This document shows, one piece after another, positions 1-8,139 of a stretch of DNA of 64,000 nt. Both the position numbers and the translations under genes were made by a program. Location: positions 62,001 to 126,000 of the forward strand of contig JARGOX010000015.1 in the NCBI GenBank assembly GCA_029233925.1. Reading direction: 5' to 3'. The notes under the pieces were generated by a model, which searched no databases, was not told the DNA's origin, and saw only the letters and a list, made by a program, of their open reading frames with translations. Positions within the stretch are counted from its first letter, which is position 1. Each line of letters starts with the position of its first letter. This stretch comes from Rhizobiaceae bacterium. Its GTDB lineage: Bacteria > Pseudomonadota > Alphaproteobacteria > Rhizobiales > Rhizobiaceae.

Positions 1-172
1 GAAGGCGGCGTCAACCCGATTTGTGGCGTGTGGAGGCATGACCTGCGGCCCCTTACACCGGCAAACGCATTTTTGCGCACCGTCTCTGCCGAAATCGGTC
101 CCGGCACAGGGTCCAGCCCTTCAAACATCGCATCAACCCGTCTATACTGCGGTCTGAAACCGGGAGGAACGC

Positions 173-922
173 ATGACGAATTCTTTGGATCGCGACAGTG
201 CCGAATGGCAGTTGCGGGTTGATCTGGCTGCAGCCTTTCGGCTGGCGGTGCATTTTGACTGGCACGAATCTGTCGCAAATCATTTTTCGGCTGCTGTCAG
301 CCCTGACGGCAAGAGATTTCTTCTCAATCCGCGCTGGCAGCATTTTTCCACCATCAAGGCCAGCGATCTGCTGCTTCTCAATGCCGACGATGAGGATACC
401 ATGAATCGCCCCGATGCGCCGGATGCCTCCGCCTGGTCCATCCACGGCGCTGTTCACGCCAAGGTGCCGCAGGCACGCGTGCTGCTGCATTGCCATGCGC
501 CCTATGCCACAACGCTGTGCACCTTGAAGGATCCGGCCATCAAGCCGATCGATCAGAATACTGCACGGTTTTACAACCGTTGCGCCATTGATCTGAATTT
601 CGGCGGCATTGCCGATGATGTGGAGGAAGGCAAACGCATTGCCGAGGCCTTCGGCAATCACGGCAGCATGATGATGGGTAATCATGGCATCTCCGTTGCA
701 GCACAGAGTGTGGCCGAAGCCTTCGAGGATCTCTATTTTCTCGAGCGGGCGGCCAAAACCATGGTGCTGGCCTATTCCACCGGCCAACCGCTGAACGTGA
801 TGGATGATGAATTGGCCGAAAAGACCGCGGCGGGCTGGGACGGTGTCCGGGAATCCGGATTTGCCCATTTCGACTATCTCAAAAGCATGCTGGACCGCAC
901 GGACCCGTCCTACAAGACGTGA
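173..922 (+). CDS. Class II aldolase/adducin family protein
   Basis: This 249-residue protein belongs to the class II aldolase/adducin family of zinc-dependent aldolases and epimerases. The N-terminal part has the typical SVANHFSAAV segment. A central HCHAPYATTL motif (about residues 103-112) supplies two of the expected metal-ligand histidines, and GNHG near residue 164 supplies the third region. The substrate cannot be deduced; relatives act on sugar phosphates or on small hydroxy acids, and many in alphaproteobacteria are uncharacterised. The start is supported by GGGAGGA just upstream of the ATG. It stands alone, 84 bp before the large NTPase gene. The family is secure, the reaction is not. 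Confidence 0.85.
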   Translation: MTNSLDRDSAEWQLRVDLAAAFRLAVHFDWHESVANHFSAAVSPDGKRFLLNPRWQHFSTIKASDLLLLNADDEDTMNRPDAPDASAWSIHGAVHAKVPQARVLLHCHAPYATTLCTLKDPAIKPIDQNTARFYNRCAIDLNFGGIADDVEEGKRIAEAFGNHGSMMMGNHGISVAAQSVAEAFEDLYFLERAAKTMVLAYSTGQPLNVMDDELAEKTAAGWDGVRESGFAHFDYLKSMLDRTDPSYKT

Positions 923-1006
923 CATGGCAATCCGGTCATTTGCACGCCTGCGTGAATTGCGGCATCATATATGCAATTTGGTGGTGCATGACCGGGTGGA
1001 TTGGCA

Positions 1007-4000
1007 ATGGCAACGAAACAATCTTCTGTCGAAACCTATACGATCAAGGACCTGCGGACATTCAAGCTTTCCAAGGCGCTGACCGGCATTCTTCAGAATA
1101 GCGCGTTGGATGACGATGGTTTTGGCACGCACTGCATCACCCTACAAACCTTCTTTTACACCGCCCTTACTCAGGAGGGGTTGTCTGACACAGCGGCCAC
1201 GGCCTTTGGCAGCCTTTTCGACCCGAACAGCCTGAGTAACCCGTCCAGCCAGAGCAAAAATGCTCGCAATGGCCCGACCACTGCCGTCTCAAAAGGGCTA
1301 TATCAGGCGTTTCAGGATGCAAGCCAATTGCGTGCACAGACATCCGGCAAGGACGATTATATCGGCCTGCGCCACGTGCTTTTTTCCCTTGCGACATCCC
1401 AAGCACAACCGTTGCATGCCAATGTGGAGGACATCCTCTCCGCGACGAATGTAAACAGACCCCAGGCCATCAAAGCCATTGCCGCCTACTGCCTGAAATA
1501 CGCGGAGAAAAAAGAAAGCCAAGAGGTCTGGGACAAGATTCTGGGCGATCTGGGGCTCAAGCGGGATGATTTGCAGGTGGAGACGACAACGTCACTGCGG
1601 GCCGATGGCATCGCCGTGCTGCAGGCCGATGATCCATGGAGCGAGGATGTAACAGACCATTCCGGTGCAAACAAAGAGGCCGAGGCTTTTGCCGCCATGA
1701 TCTGTGCGAAGCAGTTCAAACCGCCGCTGGCTGTCGGCGTGTTCGGCGACTGGGGATCGGGCAAATCCTTTTTCATGAAGCTGGTGCATCAGGCGATCGA
1801 AAAGCGAACTAATTCCGCCCCAGATAGTGAAGATCATGCCCCAGATGGTGAAAAAGACTCCAGCCCAAGTGGCGTCGTGGAGGATACGGAGGAGAATTCG
1901 GCAAAGAAGTTGGATGACAGAGAGATATCGTTTCTGCAGCATATCGTTCAGATACGTTTCAATGCCTGGCATTATGCCGAATCCAATCTTTGGGCCAGCC
2001 TTGTCGACAATATCTTCACCTCGTTGGATGATTGGGCAAGGAAACATAACAGCATGTCGGAAACAGAGAAGGTTTTCAGAAAACTCACCTCTGCAAAAAA
2101 ACTAACCATCGAGTCGGTCCAAACTCTGGTTGATCGAAGAAGGGAAGAGCTGGACGCGAAAGGAAGCCTGATATTAGCAGAGCAGGAACTGGCCGAAAAA
2201 CGCGAGGAGCTTGAAAAAAAGCCGGCCACATTCGCCAGGACAGCGTGGGAGAAGGTCTTTGGCAATGAGACGCAGAAAGCGGCAATGAAAAATGCGGCAC
2301 AGACACTCGGACTGGGCGCCGTGGGCAACGGCGCGGAGGATCTTGCCGCAGCGGTGAAGGGATTGGATGGAGAACTCGCTCGGTTCGGCGCGTTGCGGTC
2401 CGGTGTGGTTCGATCGTTGACCCTGCCCCTGACTGTCACCGTAATAACGGCTGGCATCGTCGTGTTGCCACCGCTGTTTGCTTCCCTGGCAGATTGTATC
2501 CATGATGGCCTGTCGCCGATTGCAGCAGCTGTCTCGGGTGTCTTTGCACCTCTCGCGCTGGCCTTGACCTGGGCCGCGCGTAAAACGCAGAGCGCCATGG
2601 GCGTGGTCACGGATTTCAGGGGCCGTTTCGAACGCCAGATCGAACTGGATAGCGCCGGACAGATGGAAAGTGAGGAACAGGCTCGAGAGGATCTCGCGAG
2701 CGCCAAGGCGGCTGCTGAAGAAGCACAGAACGCCTTTGCGCAGGCATCTAGAAACGCCCTTGAGGCGGTGCGCGCCTATCACGAACGGACCGATGAAGGC
2801 CGGGTCCTGCGGTTCGTTCATAACCGGGTGATGGGCGGGGAATACGCAAAACAATTGAGTTTCGCCGCCACTGTCCGAAAGGATTTCGATGAGCTCAGCG
2901 CCATGATGACGCACGATGCCGAGACCAAAGAGGCCGAAGAGGCCGAAGAGGCCGTTAAAGAGCGCAAATTGCTTGAAGAACAAATCGAAACTCTCATTGA
3001 AGGGAACACCTTCTATCTTGCAGAGGAGGAGAAGGACACGCTTCGGGACATCAGCACCGTGCCAAGCCAGCCCAAGGCGGTTTTTCAGCGCATTGTGCTT
3101 TATATCGATGACCTGGACCGCTGTCCGCCCGATCAGGTCATCAACGTTCTGCAGGCGATCCATCTGCTTTTGAATTTTCGGCTCTTTGTTGTTTTCGTGG
3201 CGGTTGATGTGCGCTGGCTGCGCAATTCACTGACCACCAAATACAAAGACCTGCTTGGAAGCGGAAAAGGGGCCGAAGGCATGGCGACGCCCAGCGATTA
3301 CCTGGAGAAAATCTTCCAGATTCCCTATTGGGTCCGCGCCATGGAGCCAGATGCCACAAAGCAGATACTCAATGATCTGATGGGTCCGGCGCCGGCGAGA
3401 TCGCACGAACCAGCAGACTTGTCTATTCCAGTTGGAAAAGACCAGCCCGGGGATCAGCCGGACAATGGGCCGGACCAACCCACCCCCCCACCTCAGCCTA
3501 AGCCCGACAAACCCGTACCAGACGCGCCTGATCGACGATCAGCGGTGTCTCTCGATCTGACATCGCAGGAACGCGCGTTTATCGAAAAGATCGCCGCGAC
3601 ACTTGATGGATCGCCGCGTCGCACATTGCGCTTCATCAACAGCTACCGCATCATCAAGGCAAGCCTCGATGACGCGGAATTGGCAATACTTGAAGCACAG
3701 GGATTTGCGGCACTGGCCACACTTCTGGCCATCAGCGTCAGCGCCGATGAAGCCTATCCGCTGATTGTCTCCGCCCTGGCATCAGGCAGGGTGAAAGATA
3801 CAGCAGCCCTGAAACAGCTGTTTGATGAGGCCGATGCTGTGTCAGAGCCTGCGAAGGGTCGTATTCGTAAATCGTTGGACCGGCTGGAAGGTCACGGCGT
3901 CGACTGGGCGCTGATGAAGGACTACAGCAAAACGGTTGCACGTTTTGCTTTTCATAGGGCGAACGGCGCATTGGAACGGGTTGTTGCGCGGCTGGCTTGA
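1007..4000 (+). CDS. KAP-family P-loop NTPase with Clp-N-like N-terminus and membrane insertion
   Basis: This 997-residue protein has a KAP NTPase core: the Walker A motif GDWGSGKS lies near residue 250 and a Walker B-like LYIDDLDRCPP near residue 700, followed by a leucine-rich VLQAIHLLL helix. As in other KAP proteins, the two are separated by a long insertion, here with charged coiled-coil stretches and two hydrophobic segments (about residues 465-490 and 505-525) that should anchor it in the inner membrane. The first ~170 residues contain a segment (about 95-132) resembling the helical repeat of Clp N-terminal domains. A proline-rich, low-complexity linker follows the core near residues 820-850. 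The ATG at 1007 has GGTGGA upstream; a TTG at 1001 is possible. KAP proteins are sporadic and often linked to membrane-complex assembly or conflict systems. No partner gene is evident, so the role is unknown. Confidence 0.85.
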   Translation: MATKQSSVETYTIKDLRTFKLSKALTGILQNSALDDDGFGTHCITLQTFFYTALTQEGLSDTAATAFGSLFDPNSLSNPSSQSKNARNGPTTAVSKGLYQAFQDASQLRAQTSGKDDYIGLRHVLFSLATSQAQPLHANVEDILSATNVNRPQAIKAIAAYCLKYAEKKESQEVWDKILGDLGLKRDDLQVETTTSLRADGIAVLQADDPWSEDVTDHSGANKEAEAFAAMICAKQFKPPLAVGVFGDWGSGKSFFMKLVHQAIEKRTNSAPDSEDHAPDGEKDSSPSGVVEDTEENSAKKLDDREISFLQHIVQIRFNAWHYAESNLWASLVDNIFTSLDDWARKHNSMSETEKVFRKLTSAKKLTIESVQTLVDRRREELDAKGSLILAEQELAEKREELEKKPATFARTAWEKVFGNETQKAAMKNAAQTLGLGAVGNGAEDLAAAVKGLDGELARFGALRSGVVRSLTLPLTVTVITAGIVVLPPLFASLADCIHDGLSPIAAAVSGVFAPLALALTWAARKTQSAMGVVTDFRGRFERQIELDSAGQMESEEQAREDLASAKAAAEEAQNAFAQASRNALEAVRAYHERTDEGRVLRFVHNRVMGGEYAKQLSFAATVRKDFDELSAMMTHDAETKEAEEAEEAVKERKLLEEQIETLIEGNTFYLAEEEKDTLRDISTVPSQPKAVFQRIVLYIDDLDRCPPDQVINVLQAIHLLLNFRLFVVFVAVDVRWLRNSLTTKYKDLLGSGKGAEGMATPSDYLEKIFQIPYWVRAMEPDATKQILNDLMGPAPARSHEPADLSIPVGKDQPGDQPDNGPDQPTPPPQPKPDKPVPDAPDRRSAVSLDLTSQERAFIEKIAATLDGSPRRTLRFINSYRIIKASLDDAELAILEAQGFAALATLLAISVSADEAYPLIVSALASGRVKDTAALKQLFDEADAVSEPAKGRIRKSLDRLEGHGVDWALMKDYSKTVARFAFHRANGALERVVARLA

Positions 4001-4014
4001 TATCCCGATGTCCT

Positions 4015-4569
4015 TCAGAAATTCTCGCGCCACTTGATCGAACATCCCATGGACGCGCTTTGCTCCTGCGGGCCTTTCCCGGTGGCAGCGACCAGGCGCA
4101 TGGCATTGAGAAGCTCGGGTACCCGGTTGCCGGCATCTCCCCTGCCCGCACTGTCCAGCCTGCCACGGTACTGCAATTCACCTTCACTGTTGAAGCCAAA
4201 AAACTCCGGCGTGCACACGGCTCCATAGGCCTTGCCCACACTCTGATCTTCATCAACCAGATAGGGAAAGGTGAATCCATGTTGTTCGGCAAATTCCTTC
4301 ATGCGTTGAGGGCTGTCCGCAGCATAATTCTGATAGTCGTTCGACATGATGGCCACAACGCCCACGCCTTCTTCCTGCAGAGCAGCCGCATCCTCAACCA
4401 GACGGTCAATCACTGCCTTCACATAGGGGCAATGATTGCAGATAAAGGCCACCAGCAGTCCCTTTTCACCCATCGCCTGGTCAAGACTGCAGGCATTTCC
4501 TTGCGGATCACGCAACGCAAATTGCGGTGCTTTCCATTCAAAATCACAAAGGGGCGTATCAACCAACAT
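4015..4569 (-). CDS. Thioredoxin-fold peroxiredoxin-like protein (AhpC/TSA-redoxin type)
   Basis: A 184-residue thioredoxin-fold protein without a signal peptide. The active-site region reads ICNHCPYVKAV, the variant seen in a common alphaproteobacterial and marine group annotated as thioredoxin family or redoxin proteins. It has two cysteines in a C-x-x-C spacing (CNHC), followed by the cis-proline region GAVCTPEFFGF. This suggests a cytoplasmic thiol-disulfide or peroxide-reducing role, with no defined substrate. GAGAGGA precedes the ATG. The gene converges on the KAP NTPase gene with a 14 bp gap, so the two may share termination, and a large inverted repeat lies in its upstream region. Confidence 0.85.
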   Translation of the reverse strand: MLVDTPLCDFEWKAPQFALRDPQGNACSLDQAMGEKGLLVAFICNHCPYVKAVIDRLVEDAAALQEEGVGVVAIMSNDYQNYAADSPQRMKEFAEQHGFTFPYLVDEDQSVGKAYGAVCTPEFFGFNSEGELQYRGRLDSAGRGDAGNRVPELLNAMRLVAATGKGPQEQSASMGCSIKWRENF

Positions 4570-4880
4570 CGGACATATCCTCTCTCATTTCCTGGCGCTG
4601 GAGGGCGGCCTCGGACCTGTTCATGGTGCATCCTACCAGCGCCTACGTCCTGTGTCTCGGTTTCCATTGCCGCACTCGTGTTTGACCGGCAGTACATCTT
4701 CACTCCGCCCCCCCCCAGATTTGGTCCTGACAATCTGAATCAAAGAGGGTCGGCAACCGGCTGATTTTTAACCTGAAAGCGGAGTGCGCGCCAATTGGCA
4801 TTGAAGTATTTATACCATTTTGGTATAAATGATATCGCAATGCTGCGTTGAAAAAAGAGTCCGCCAATGGGAGCAAGTGC
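4570..4880. other. Intergenic region with operator-like dyad
   Basis: A divergent intergenic region between the thioredoxin-fold gene and a small hypothetical gene. It holds a run of nine C residues at 4708-4716 and a perfect dyad at 4808-4830, described separately. No coding potential was recognised. Confidence 0.5.
4808..4830. promoter_or_regulatory. Perfect 10-bp-arm inverted repeat, probable operator
   Basis: The arms ATTTATACCA (4808-4817) and TGGTATAAAT (4821-4830) are exact reverse complements separated by TTT. The TGGTA/TACCA core is of the kind bound by dimeric winged-helix regulators such as GntR or ArsR types. It lies 51 bp before the start of the small protein at 4881 and in the upstream region of the divergent gene. 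No regulator gene is adjacent, so the factor is unknown. Confidence 0.55.
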
Positions 4881-5198
4881 ATGTTTGATACTGAATATTC
4901 CTTTGAGGAACTCCCCCTGTCCATCGGTACCATCGAAGTCACATTCTGCACTGGCACGGCTCTGCTGGAGGGTGATCTAAGCGCCCATGATTACGGGTTT
5001 TCCGTCACCGGCATCGAACTGGACGGCAATCTCCTCGGCGATTATCGAGACAAGCGCACCATCCAGATTTCAGCCGCGCATGATGATCCCTTCTGCGCCC
5101 TGCTCTTTCAAAGACTGGCCAGCCGCCTGCAGGCAGACAGCTGTGCTGCAGACCATTATTACACGGCCCTCGCCGAGCATATCCGCAGCGCAGCCTGA
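4881..5198 (+). CDS. Small hypothetical protein
   Basis: A 105-residue acidic soluble protein that I do not recognise. It has no signal peptide or membrane segment. The composition suggests a small alpha/beta fold, with a first half reading like paired beta strands (TIEVTFCTGTALLEGDL, VTGIELDGNLLGDYR). The ATG at 4881 is chosen because GGGAG lies seven bases upstream; an in-frame TTG at 4848 is a less likely start. The gene sits downstream of the perfect dyad at 4808-4830 and could be controlled by it. It is followed, after 125 bp, by the small membrane protein of the nirK group, but the two need not be linked. Confidence 0.6.
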   Translation: MFDTEYSFEELPLSIGTIEVTFCTGTALLEGDLSAHDYGFSVTGIELDGNLLGDYRDKRTIQISAAHDDPFCALLFQRLASRLQADSCAADHYYTALAEHIRSAA

Positions 5199-5266
5199 TC
5201 GATCGCACGGTTGCATCAGAGCGCTGTGCATATCGACTGAAATCTACAAAGATGAATCGTCGTCAC

Positions 5267-5282
5267 TGACGGAAACATGTAT
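5267..5282 (+). repeat. 16-base direct repeat, left copy
   Basis: TGACGGAAACATGTAT occurs here and again at 8021-8036 in the same orientation. The two copies bracket the small membrane gene, nirK and nirV. Flanking bases differ, so the match is limited to these 16 positions. Confidence 0.6.
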
Positions 5283-5323
5283 GTTGGTTTTCGATCAGAT
5301 TTTTACCGGGGAGGACGACTACA

Positions 5324-5698
5324 ATGGGTACAGCCGCCATCTTTTGTCTGCGCATGTCGGTTCTCTATGCATCAATCGCCATGGCCGGTGGCCTCTATAT
5401 GGCGATTTCTGGTGATCATACGGCAGCCGTTGCCCATGCCCATCTGGCGATCATCGGATGGTTCGGTCTGCTGTCCACGGGCTTTGTGTTCCGCAATTTT
5501 CCGCAGGTCGGACAAGGCAATATCCCATGGACCATTGCAATGCTGCTGGCCATCGGCCTTCCCGTCATGGTGATCGGAATCACCTTCGTGAGCTATGAGA
5601 ATATGTCGATGGAACCGCTTGCGATATTGGGCTCGCTTGCAGTCTTTCTGGCAGTTTTGATGCTGACATTCCGCCTGTGGACGATCAAACTTTCCTAG
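5324..5698 (+). CDS. Small four-helix membrane protein upstream of nirK, haem-copper-oxidase-like segment
   Basis: A 124-residue protein with four predicted membrane helices. The second begins with the histidine-rich segment HTAAVAHAHLAIIGWFGLLS, which resembles a haem-binding helix of haem-copper oxidase subunit I and of nitric-oxide-reductase-like proteins. Short proteins of this look occur near denitrification genes, but I know no established function. GGGGAGG precedes the ATG by ten bases. The gene lies 204 bp upstream of nirK on the same strand and inside the interval bracketed by a pair of 16-base direct repeats (5267-5282 and 8021-8036). A role in nitrite or nitric oxide handling, or in electron supply, is inference from position and histidines only. 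Confidence 0.7.
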   Translation: MGTAAIFCLRMSVLYASIAMAGGLYMAISGDHTAAVAHAHLAIIGWFGLLSTGFVFRNFPQVGQGNIPWTIAMLLAIGLPVMVIGITFVSYENMSMEPLAILGSLAVFLAVLMLTFRLWTIKLS

Positions 5699-5817
5699 AT
5701 AAATTGCTACCGTCTTTCCATGGGAGCAAGATCCTGACAACACTGCGGGAAACCCCATTGCCAAACCGGCACTTTCCCTGAAACGAGGGGAACGTCGCGG
5801 AATATAGTTGTCCCTAT

Positions 5818-5831
5818 TTGATGCGGAACAA
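5818..5831 (+). promoter_or_regulatory. FNR/NnrR-type box upstream of nirK
   Basis: TTGAT-GCGG-AACAA matches the TTGAT-N4-ATCAA consensus of the Crp/Fnr superfamily at nine of ten positions. Its centre lies about 78 bp before the nirK start. The same variant, TTGAT-CTGC-AACAA, occurs at 8655-8668 upstream of the pseudoazurin gene at a similar distance, which supports a shared regulator, probably the one encoded at 8692-9387. Confidence 0.7.
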
Positions 5832-5902
5832 AGAGCGCAGGCCGCCGGGGCGCTATTCTCCCCCAATCAGCTCACTTGAGAGGCTGATCAAGGAGAGAAG
5901 AT

Positions 5903-7057
5903 ATGATTACACGTCGTACCGCGCTGATGGGTGCCGCTTTCGTGGCCGCCGCTCCTGCAATTGCTGTGCAAAAGGCTTCCGCAGATTCTGAATCGATGAC
6001 GCCCGTAGGTGCCAAGGTTGATCTTGCCAATATGCCGCGCCGCAAAGTGGAGCTGGTTGCACCACCCTTCGTTCACGCGCATGAACAGGTTTCGTCCCAG
6101 CCCCCCGCCATTGTCGAATTCGAGATGACCATCATCGAGAAGGAAGTTGAAGTCGACGATGACGGCACGATGATGCAGGGCATGACGTTTGACGGCTCCA
6201 TACCCGGACCATTGATGGTGGTTCATGAGGGCGATTACGTCGAACTCACTTTGATCAATCCGCCTGAAAACCTCATGCAGCACAATATCGATTTCCATGC
6301 CGCGACCGGTGGTCTGGGCGGCGGTGCGCTGACTTTGGTCAACCCCGGCGAAAAGACAGTTCTTCGTTTCAAGGCAACACGGCCAGGCACATTCGTCTAC
6401 CATTGCGCACCCGGCGGTCCGATGATCCCATGGCATGTCGTATCGGGCATGAGTGGAGCGATCATGATCCTGCCGCGCGATGGCCTGAAAAACGAGAAGA
6501 ACGAACCCGTCAGCTATGACAAGGTCTACTATATCGGTGAAAACGACTTCTATATTCCGAAGGATGAAAACGGCGACTACATGCGCTTCGAAGATGCCGG
6601 AAGTTCCTACGGCGACACCGTCGAGGTGATGAATGGCCTGATCCCGACCCATGTCGTTTTCAATGGCAAAGCCGGCGCTCTGACCGGTGACAATGCCCTG
6701 AAATCGAAGGTTGGCGAGACTGTCCTGATTGTGCATTCGCAGGCCAATCGCGATACGCGGCCCCATTTGATCGGTGGTCACGGCGATCTTGTCTGGGAAA
6801 CCGGCAAGTTCAACAATCCGCCGGAACGCGATCTTGAAACCTGGTTCATCCGCGGGGGATCCGCTGGTGCAGCGCTCTACACGTTCCGCCAGCCCGGCGT
6901 CTATGCCTATGTCAACCATAACCTGATCGAGGCGGTCAATCTCGGCGCCACAGCGCACGTCGTTGTTGAAGGTGAATGGGACAATGACCTGATGGCGCAG
7001 GTCGTTGCGCCAACGGCCTATGGCGACATGCATATCAGTAAAAAAGCACTGCCATAA
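5903..7057 (+). CDS. nirK: Copper-containing nitrite reductase NirK
   Basis: This 384-residue periplasmic enzyme reduces nitrite to nitric oxide in denitrification. The N-terminus has a twin-arginine-like signal (TRRTALMG followed by an alanine-rich segment). All copper ligands are visible. The type 1 site has His127, Cys168, His178 and Met183; the type 2 site has His132, His167 and His339. The catalytic pair is Asp130 and His293 (IGGHGD). The length fits class I NirK. Electrons are probably delivered by the pseudoazurin encoded 1.1 kb downstream. An FNR-type box is centred about 78 bp before the ATG, so expression should rise under low oxygen and nitrogen oxides. nirV follows after 67 bp, as in rhizobia and Rhodobacter. 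No frameshift or missing ligand is seen. Confidence 0.97.
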   Translation: MITRRTALMGAAFVAAAPAIAVQKASADSESMTPVGAKVDLANMPRRKVELVAPPFVHAHEQVSSQPPAIVEFEMTIIEKEVEVDDDGTMMQGMTFDGSIPGPLMVVHEGDYVELTLINPPENLMQHNIDFHAATGGLGGGALTLVNPGEKTVLRFKATRPGTFVYHCAPGGPMIPWHVVSGMSGAIMILPRDGLKNEKNEPVSYDKVYYIGENDFYIPKDENGDYMRFEDAGSSYGDTVEVMNGLIPTHVVFNGKAGALTGDNALKSKVGETVLIVHSQANRDTRPHLIGGHGDLVWETGKFNNPPERDLETWFIRGGSAGAALYTFRQPGVYAYVNHNLIEAVNLGATAHVVVEGEWDNDLMAQVVAPTAYGDMHISKKALP

Positions 7058-7124
7058 TCGTCTGATCCCAGCCTTTCGGCGGCGCGTTGCCTTGGCGGCG
7101 CGCCGCCTCATGTGGAGCAAGGAC

Positions 7125-7997
7125 ATGTATTCAATTTTCAAAGCAAAGACAGCGGCCGTCCTGTCGGGATTATACCTGGCAACGACGGCCATCGTCGTAT
7201 CACAGGAAGTCCCCTTGCCCGAGCTGGTGACTGTGTCATCGGGCATGCATCAATACCGTGCGTCCGGTGAATTTCTGCGCAGCGGCGTTCCCGCAGACGC
7301 CCCTGTGCTTGCCATTTCCATGCCCCGGTCCTTTGATATCATGAAGTATCAGGTTTCGGTGGATGCCTACCGACGCTGCGTTGCGGAGGACGCTTGCGGC
7401 GAGGCTTTGGCGAATCGATCCCAGAAACCGGATCATCCAGTCACCGGCATCAGTTTCACCAATGCCTCGGAGTACGCCCAATGGCTCAGCGCCAAGACCA
7501 ATGTCAAATGGCGTTTACCAACCGACGAGGAGTGGTCCTATGCTGCCGGTAGTCGTTTCGTCGACGATTCCCTTGGCGCCAAGGAAGACCCTGCAAATCC
7601 CTCCCTGCGCTGGCTGCTCAAATATCAAAAATATGCCGATCTGGAATCTGAACAGACGTTGCCCGTCAAACCGCATGGGGATTTCGGCGCCAATGAAAAT
7701 GGCATCTACGATATGTCCGGCAACGTGTGGGAGTGGACAGCAACCTGCTACCAGCGTTCATCCATCGACGCGGTCGGAAAGGTCAAAGCCGACGGTACCG
7801 CCAATTGCGGCGTGCGGATCGCCGAGGGCCAGCATCGCGCCTATATCACCTATTTCGTCCAGGATGCCAAAGGCGGCGGCTGTTCCGTCGGCGCTCCGCC
7901 AACCCATCTTGGTTTCAGACTGGTCAGGGACGACAAAACCGGTTACGGCCTTGGACTCATCAATCAATGGTGGGATTCCATGCTGGGCAGAGATTAG
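7125..7997 (+). CDS. nirV: NirV: formylglycine-generating-enzyme-like protein downstream of nirK
   Basis: A 290-residue exported protein of the SUMF1/FGE-sulfatase domain family. A hydrophobic signal-like segment spans about residues 5-28. The body carries family signatures such as KYQVSVDAYRRCV, PVTGISFTNASEYAQWL, WRLPTDEEWSYAAG and DMSGNVWEWTATC. NirV is known as the partner gene of nirK in denitrifying alphaproteobacteria; its biochemical role is not settled, and assistance in nitrite reductase maturation or assembly is often suggested. The ATG at 7125 is preferred because GGAG lies eight bases upstream; ATG 7110 is the alternative. It is probably cotranscribed with nirK. A bidirectional terminator follows at 8087-8118. 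Confidence 0.88.
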   Translation: MYSIFKAKTAAVLSGLYLATTAIVVSQEVPLPELVTVSSGMHQYRASGEFLRSGVPADAPVLAISMPRSFDIMKYQVSVDAYRRCVAEDACGEALANRSQKPDHPVTGISFTNASEYAQWLSAKTNVKWRLPTDEEWSYAAGSRFVDDSLGAKEDPANPSLRWLLKYQKYADLESEQTLPVKPHGDFGANENGIYDMSGNVWEWTATCYQRSSIDAVGKVKADGTANCGVRIAEGQHRAYITYFVQDAKGGGCSVGAPPTHLGFRLVRDDKTGYGLGLINQWWDSMLGRD

Positions 7998-8018
7998 AGC
8001 ATGTCTGGCTTTCATTGA
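7996..8018 (+). repeat. Solo copy of a dispersed repeat end
   Basis: These 23 bases, beginning AGAGCATGTC and ending TTCATTGA, are identical to the complement of 41351-41373, the right end of the MITE-like element at 41106-41373. The copy overlaps the nirV stop codon. No second end is seen nearby, so it may be a remnant. Confidence 0.55.
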
Positions 8019-8020
8019 TT

Positions 8021-8036
8021 TGACGGAAACATGTAT
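8021..8036 (+). repeat. 16-base direct repeat, right copy
   Basis: Identical to 5267-5282 (TGACGGAAACATGTAT). It lies two bases after the solo repeat end that overlaps the nirV stop and before the terminator shared with the pseudoazurin gene. Confidence 0.6.
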
Positions 8037-8086
8037 CCGCATTTTTTCTGCAGCAGATTGAATGATTCAATATTTCCCTGGAACAC

Positions 8087-8118
8087 AAAAGGGTGAGCCG
8101 CTGTGGCCCACCCTTTTT
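8087..8118. terminator. Bidirectional intrinsic terminator between nirV and the pseudoazurin gene
   Basis: The stem AAAAGGGTG (8087-8095) pairs with CACCCTTTT (8109-8117), with further pairing of AGCC and GGCC at the loop. T runs follow on both strands. It lies 22 bp beyond the pseudoazurin stop codon and about 90 bp beyond nirV. Confidence 0.8.
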
Positions 8119-8139
8119 GCATATGAAGTTTTGGTCAGA

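Noticed and set aside
1-39. Minus-strand ATG at 39 opening a frame off the left edge
   Set aside because: Only 13 codons are visible and the upstream site (GCAGG) is poor, so a real gene start cannot be supported.
53-925. Long minus-strand open frame opposite the class II aldolase gene
   Set aside because: It is antisense to a clear family member, has no ribosome-binding site and shows no domain motif; it is a by-product of codon use on the other strand.
2174-3163. Minus-strand open frame of about 330 codons inside the KAP NTPase gene
   Set aside because: The plus-strand frame has Walker motifs and membrane helices in the right order; the antisense frame is repetitive and has none.
4708-4716. 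Run of nine C residues as a phase-variation tract
   Set aside because: It lies in a non-coding region well away from both start codons and promoter-like sequence, so slippage there has no evident effect.
5888-7246. Minus-strand open frame of about 450 codons opposite nirK
   Set aside because: nirK is complete with all copper ligands; the antisense product has no recognisable motif.
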